Origin: Methylobacter luteus IMV-B-3098
GTDB lineage: Bacteria > Pseudomonadota > Gammaproteobacteria > Methylococcales > Methylomonadaceae
Reading direction: 5' to 3'
NCBI RefSeq assembly: GCF_000427625.1
Contig: NZ_KE386569.1
Location: 1,264,216-1,328,215, forward strand
Length of the DNA: 64,000 bases
In this document: positions 61,128 through 64,000 of the stretch, piece after piece
Position numbering within the stretch: position 1 is the stretch's first letter
How the letters are laid out: every line of letters starts with the position of its first letter
Position numbers and translations under genes: made by a program
The notes under the pieces: generated by a model
The model's database searches: none
What the model was told of the DNA's origin: nothing
The model's input: the letters and a program-made list of their open reading frames with translations, nothing else

Positions 61128-63218
61128 TTAAGCCAGCAATTCGTTCAGGAGCATGGTCTGGGCCTGTACCGGTTCCTCATCGGCGGTCTGCGTGAGCCGC
61201 TGATAGCTGCCGTCGGACTGCAGAACCCAGGCCTGGGTATTATCCTGCAGATACAAATCCAGATCATGCAAAATCCGGTTATGCAGCCTTTTGTTTTCGA
61301 TAGGAAAAAGGATTTCAACACGGCGGAACATATTGCGATTCATTAAATCGGCGCTGGAGGTGTAAACCTCCTGATTACCGTCGTTTCCAAATGCGTACAC
61401 GCGGCCATGCTCCAGAAAACGTCCGATGATGGATCGTACTTCTATGTTTTCAGAAACCCCGGAGATACCCGGCCTTAGACAGCAAACTCCCCGAACGATC
61501 AACTTGACGACAACCCCGGCCTGCGAAGCGCGGTAAAGAGCCTGAATACATTGCTCTTCAACGATGGCGTTTACCTTGATGATGATTTTTGCCGGCTTGC
61601 CGTTTTTGGCATGGCGTATTTCGCGTTCGATTTTGTCGATCAGCCCGCTGTGCAAAGTAAACGGCGATTGCAGCAATTTATTCAACTTGGTCACTTTACC
61701 TAAGCTGGTCAATTGGGCAAATACGCGCCGGACATCCTCGCCTAATTCCTTATTACAGGAAAACAGACCGTAATCGGTATAAATCTGCGCTGTTTTAGGA
61801 TGATAGTTACCGGTGCCCAGATGCACATAATTGCACAACTGGCTGCCTTCCCTTCTTAGCACCAGGCACATCTTTGCATGCGTTTTATAACCAACCACGC
61901 CATAAACCACATGCACGGCCGCTTCCTGCAGTTTGGATGCCAGGTTGATATTGGCTTTCTCATCGAAGCGTGCGCGCAACTCGATAACGACGGTCACTTC
62001 CTTGCCGGCTTTGGCCGCTTTGACCAGGGCGCTGACGATGGGCGAGTCCGCGCCGGTGCGATACAGCGTCTGCTTAATCGCCAACACATCCGGATCGACG
62101 GCCGCCTGCCGCAGAAATTCGACAACCGGCGAGAACGATTCGAACGGATGATGCAGCAGGATATCATGGCGCTTGATTGCCGCGAATATGTCCTTGTTGC
62201 GGGCCAGTTGCGGCGGAACGGAAGGCTTAAAAGGCGCGAACTTGAGATCGGGTCTGTCCACCAGATCAATAATTTCCTGTACCCTGTTCAGATTGACCGG
62301 ACCATGCACCAGATACAGACGGTCGCGAGTCATGTCGAAGCGGCCCAGTAAAAAATTAACGGTTTCATCCGGACAATTGGCATCAATTTCCAGACGCACT
62401 TCATCGCCGTAATTGCGCATGGCCAGTTCGCCTTCGACAGCCAGCAATAAATCGTCTATCGCATCATCATCAACGAAAAAGTCGCTATTACGCGTCACAC
62501 GGAACTGGTAACAGCCCTTAACGGTCATGCCGTTGAACAGGTCGCCCACGAAGGCGTGAATGATCGACGACAAAAACACAAAATCAGCCGGTCCGCTGCC
62601 TGTCTCCTCAGCTGGCAATTGCACAAGGCGCGGCAATGCGCGGGGCGCCTGTAAAATTGCCCTGCCGCTATTGCGGCCGAAGGCATCCTTGCCGGTCAGG
62701 GAAATAATGAAATTTAAACTTTTGTTGAGTATGCGCGGAAAAGGGTGCGCCGAATCGAGGCCGACGGGCGTCAAAATCGGCAGCAGTTCATCATTAAAAT
62801 AATTTTCCAGCCATTTGTGCTGCGCTTCAGTCCATTTGCTGCGGCGGATAAAGCGGATATTTTGCTCTTTGAGATTCGGGATCAGAATTTCATTAAGAAC
62901 GTTATATTGCTCATCAACCAGCTGATGGGCATTGATCGAAATCTGCTCCAGCTGTTCATGCGGCGTCAAGCCATCCGGCCCTATCGCCTTGGGGTCCATA
63001 GTCGCCATCTGCAGAACACTGGCCACCCTGACCTCGAAAAACTCATCCAGATTGGAACAGGAGATGCACAGATAATTGAGCCGCTCCAGCAACGGCACAT
63101 TTTCATCCTTTGCCTGCGCCAGGACCCGCTTGTTAAACTCCAGCAAACTCAACTCGCGATTGATATACAGCTCAGGTTTATGAAGATCTATTATGTCGTC
63201 TGTTTCATTTATGTCCAT
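61128..63218 (-). CDS. ppk1: Polyphosphate kinase 1
   Basis: A 696-residue cytosolic PPK1 making inorganic polyphosphate from ATP. N-domain start YINRELSLLEFNKRVLAQA, head domain, the ATP-binding TLYRTGADSPIVSALVKAAKAGKEVTVVIELRARFDEKANINLASKLQEAAVHVVYG, the catalytic His in GYKTHAKMCLVLRREG, and the C-terminal SADLMNRNMFRRVEILFPI. The length matches the family (about 690). It lies between a methyltransferase and peptide deformylase genes in the same direction and may be part of the same unit. Confidence 0.96.
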   Translation of the reverse strand: MDINETDDIIDLHKPELYINRELSLLEFNKRVLAQAKDENVPLLERLNYLCISCSNLDEFFEVRVASVLQMATMDPKAIGPDGLTPHEQLEQISINAHQLVDEQYNVLNEILIPNLKEQNIRFIRRSKWTEAQHKWLENYFNDELLPILTPVGLDSAHPFPRILNKSLNFIISLTGKDAFGRNSGRAILQAPRALPRLVQLPAEETGSGPADFVFLSSIIHAFVGDLFNGMTVKGCYQFRVTRNSDFFVDDDAIDDLLLAVEGELAMRNYGDEVRLEIDANCPDETVNFLLGRFDMTRDRLYLVHGPVNLNRVQEIIDLVDRPDLKFAPFKPSVPPQLARNKDIFAAIKRHDILLHHPFESFSPVVEFLRQAAVDPDVLAIKQTLYRTGADSPIVSALVKAAKAGKEVTVVIELRARFDEKANINLASKLQEAAVHVVYGVVGYKTHAKMCLVLRREGSQLCNYVHLGTGNYHPKTAQIYTDYGLFSCNKELGEDVRRVFAQLTSLGKVTKLNKLLQSPFTLHSGLIDKIEREIRHAKNGKPAKIIIKVNAIVEEQCIQALYRASQAGVVVKLIVRGVCCLRPGISGVSENIEVRSIIGRFLEHGRVYAFGNDGNQEVYTSSADLMNRNMFRRVEILFPIENKRLHNRILHDLDLYLQDNTQAWVLQSDGSYQRLTQTADEEPVQAQTMLLNELLA

Positions 63219-63240
63219 TTTTTAACTACACCTTAAGCTG

Positions 63241-63900
63241 TCAGGATGCGATACCCGTGATAAAAACATGTCGGTCGCTGATTTGCTCGATTTTCAGATC
63301 CAGACCAGCTTGTGCTATTTGTCCGGCGATTTCTTCCATGCGAAACGCCGCCAGTAAAGATTGATAAAAATCCCGTTTGAGGATATCAGGCTCATCAGCC
63401 GCATAGGTGCGCACCATCGTTTGTGCCTCGTCAATGCTGGCCGGGCGTAATAAATCCATAATGACTATCTGTGTACCCGGTACCGCAAATCTTTTAATGA
63501 CGTCCCAAAGCACCATGGGATCAGGCAAATGATGCAGCAAGCTATTGCTGAAAATAATGCCATAGCTGGCTTGCGGCAAGCTTACATGAGGCAATAAACC
63601 CTGAATAAAACTTATGCGCGGCTTCAATGCATCATCTATCAATAACTTACCATAATTTATCATGGCAGCCGAACCGTCGACAGCATGCACCCTGGCCAAA
63701 GGATAAGCCCTGGCAAAACGGCAACTGATATCACCGGGCCCGCAGCCTAAATCCAACGCCGTACCGCTGAAATCAGGTTCGTTAACGAAGGCTTGCAGGC
63801 GCTCTATGAACTGGCTGTGCGGCACTTCAAAGTCCGCTTCGGCATAGGCCTTGACCTGCGCTTCATCTTCCATCAATTCCGGTTCCAATACTCTTTTCAT
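63241..63900 (-). CDS. SAM-dependent methyltransferase
   Basis: A 219-residue class I methyltransferase with SAM-binding LDLGCGPGDISCRFA at about residues 49-63, the acidic VHAVDGSAAMINYGK loop and IIFSNSLLHHLPDPMVLWD. Substrate unknown; its closest look is small-molecule methyltransferases of the ubiquinone/menaquinone type. Its start overlaps the stop of the upstream PLP-enzyme gene by ATGA. Confidence 0.88.
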   Translation of the reverse strand: MKRVLEPELMEDEAQVKAYAEADFEVPHSQFIERLQAFVNEPDFSGTALDLGCGPGDISCRFARAYPLARVHAVDGSAAMINYGKLLIDDALKPRISFIQGLLPHVSLPQASYGIIFSNSLLHHLPDPMVLWDVIKRFAVPGTQIVIMDLLRPASIDEAQTMVRTYAADEPDILKRDFYQSLLAAFRMEEIAGQIAQAGLDLKIEQISDRHVFITGIAS

Positions 63901-64000
63901 TGGTCGAATCCCCTTTTCCCCTGCAGGCCGCCGGTATGGACGGCAATAATACGCTGCCCGGGCTTGAAACAGCCTTGGGCTATCAAATCGTAAAGCCCGT
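63897..64000 (-). CDS. 3' end of a PLP-dependent ACC deaminase / D-cysteine desulfhydrase-type gene
   Basis: The last 33 residues of a gene running off the right edge: GLYDLIAQGCFKPGQRIIAVHTGGLQGKRGFDQ. The VHTGGLQG tail is typical of the 1-aminocyclopropane-1-carboxylate deaminase / D-cysteine desulfhydrase branch of fold-type II PLP enzymes. Its stop overlaps the methyltransferase start by ATGA. Confidence 0.8.
   Translation of the reverse strand, partial: GLYDLIAQGCFKPGQRIIAVHTGGLQGKRGFDQ

Overview
The window looks like chromosomal DNA of a gammaproteobacterial methylotroph, most likely a Methylococcales methanotroph. The evidence is a formaldehyde-activating-enzyme homologue (27134-27685), a quinoprotein-dehydrogenase-associated SoxYZ-like carrier paired with its zinc hydrolase (42736-44552), and a general Gram-negative gene set (TonB receptor, PqiABC/MCE transport, porin, lipoproteins). 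The assignment rests on recognised families, not on a marker gene; no rRNA, tRNA or CRISPR array was seen.

Layout. 0.3-2.7 kb: secreted pentapeptide-repeat protein and a phosphate-type porin. 2.9-7.8 kb: nitrogen-oxide region with norC-norB and a small membrane protein, then a flavin/2Fe-2S reductase and a truncated hemoglobin divergent from a SufR-like regulator. 7.8-9.1 kb: GST and a CarS-like membrane protein. 9.3-22.6 kb: a minus-strand block of secreted redox proteins: a MopA-like animal-type heme peroxidase with RTX repeats, a coiled-coil periplasmic protein, a multicopper oxidase, a SCO1-cytochrome c fusion, and a large Ig-repeat protein. The peroxidase plus multicopper oxidase pairing resembles the two known enzyme classes of bacterial Mn(II) oxidation and is the most interesting part of the window.

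23-38 kb: DUF434 protein / secreted protein / LtaS-like sulfatase operon, the Fae homologue, a DUF1269 gene whose 3' end is tandemly duplicated, pqiA-pqiA-pqiB-pqiC, lytic transglycosylase, Nudix hydrolase, PQQ-type sugar dehydrogenase, htpX, endonuclease V with mobA, and small lipoproteins. 38.6-45.5 kb: very large VWA/dockerin secreted protein, a decayed IS630 transposase, the SoxYZ-like carrier and MBL hydrolase, and a LysR regulator.

46.1-59.5 kb: a compact anaerobic-type/hybrid corrin-ring operon on the minus strand (cbtB-cbtA-cobM-cbiX-cobH-cbiD-cobL-cobI-cbiG-cobE-cobJ-ferredoxin) led by a cobalamin riboswitch, and a TonB receptor led by a second cobalamin riboswitch. An IS5-family element lies between them. 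The whole 14-kb block is bracketed by two near-identical 79-bp sequences in inverted orientation. CobJ carries a HutX/ChuX-like C-terminal domain. 59.8-64 kb: lipoprotein, peptide deformylase, polyphosphate kinase, a methyltransferase and the 3' end of a PLP-dependent deaminase gene.
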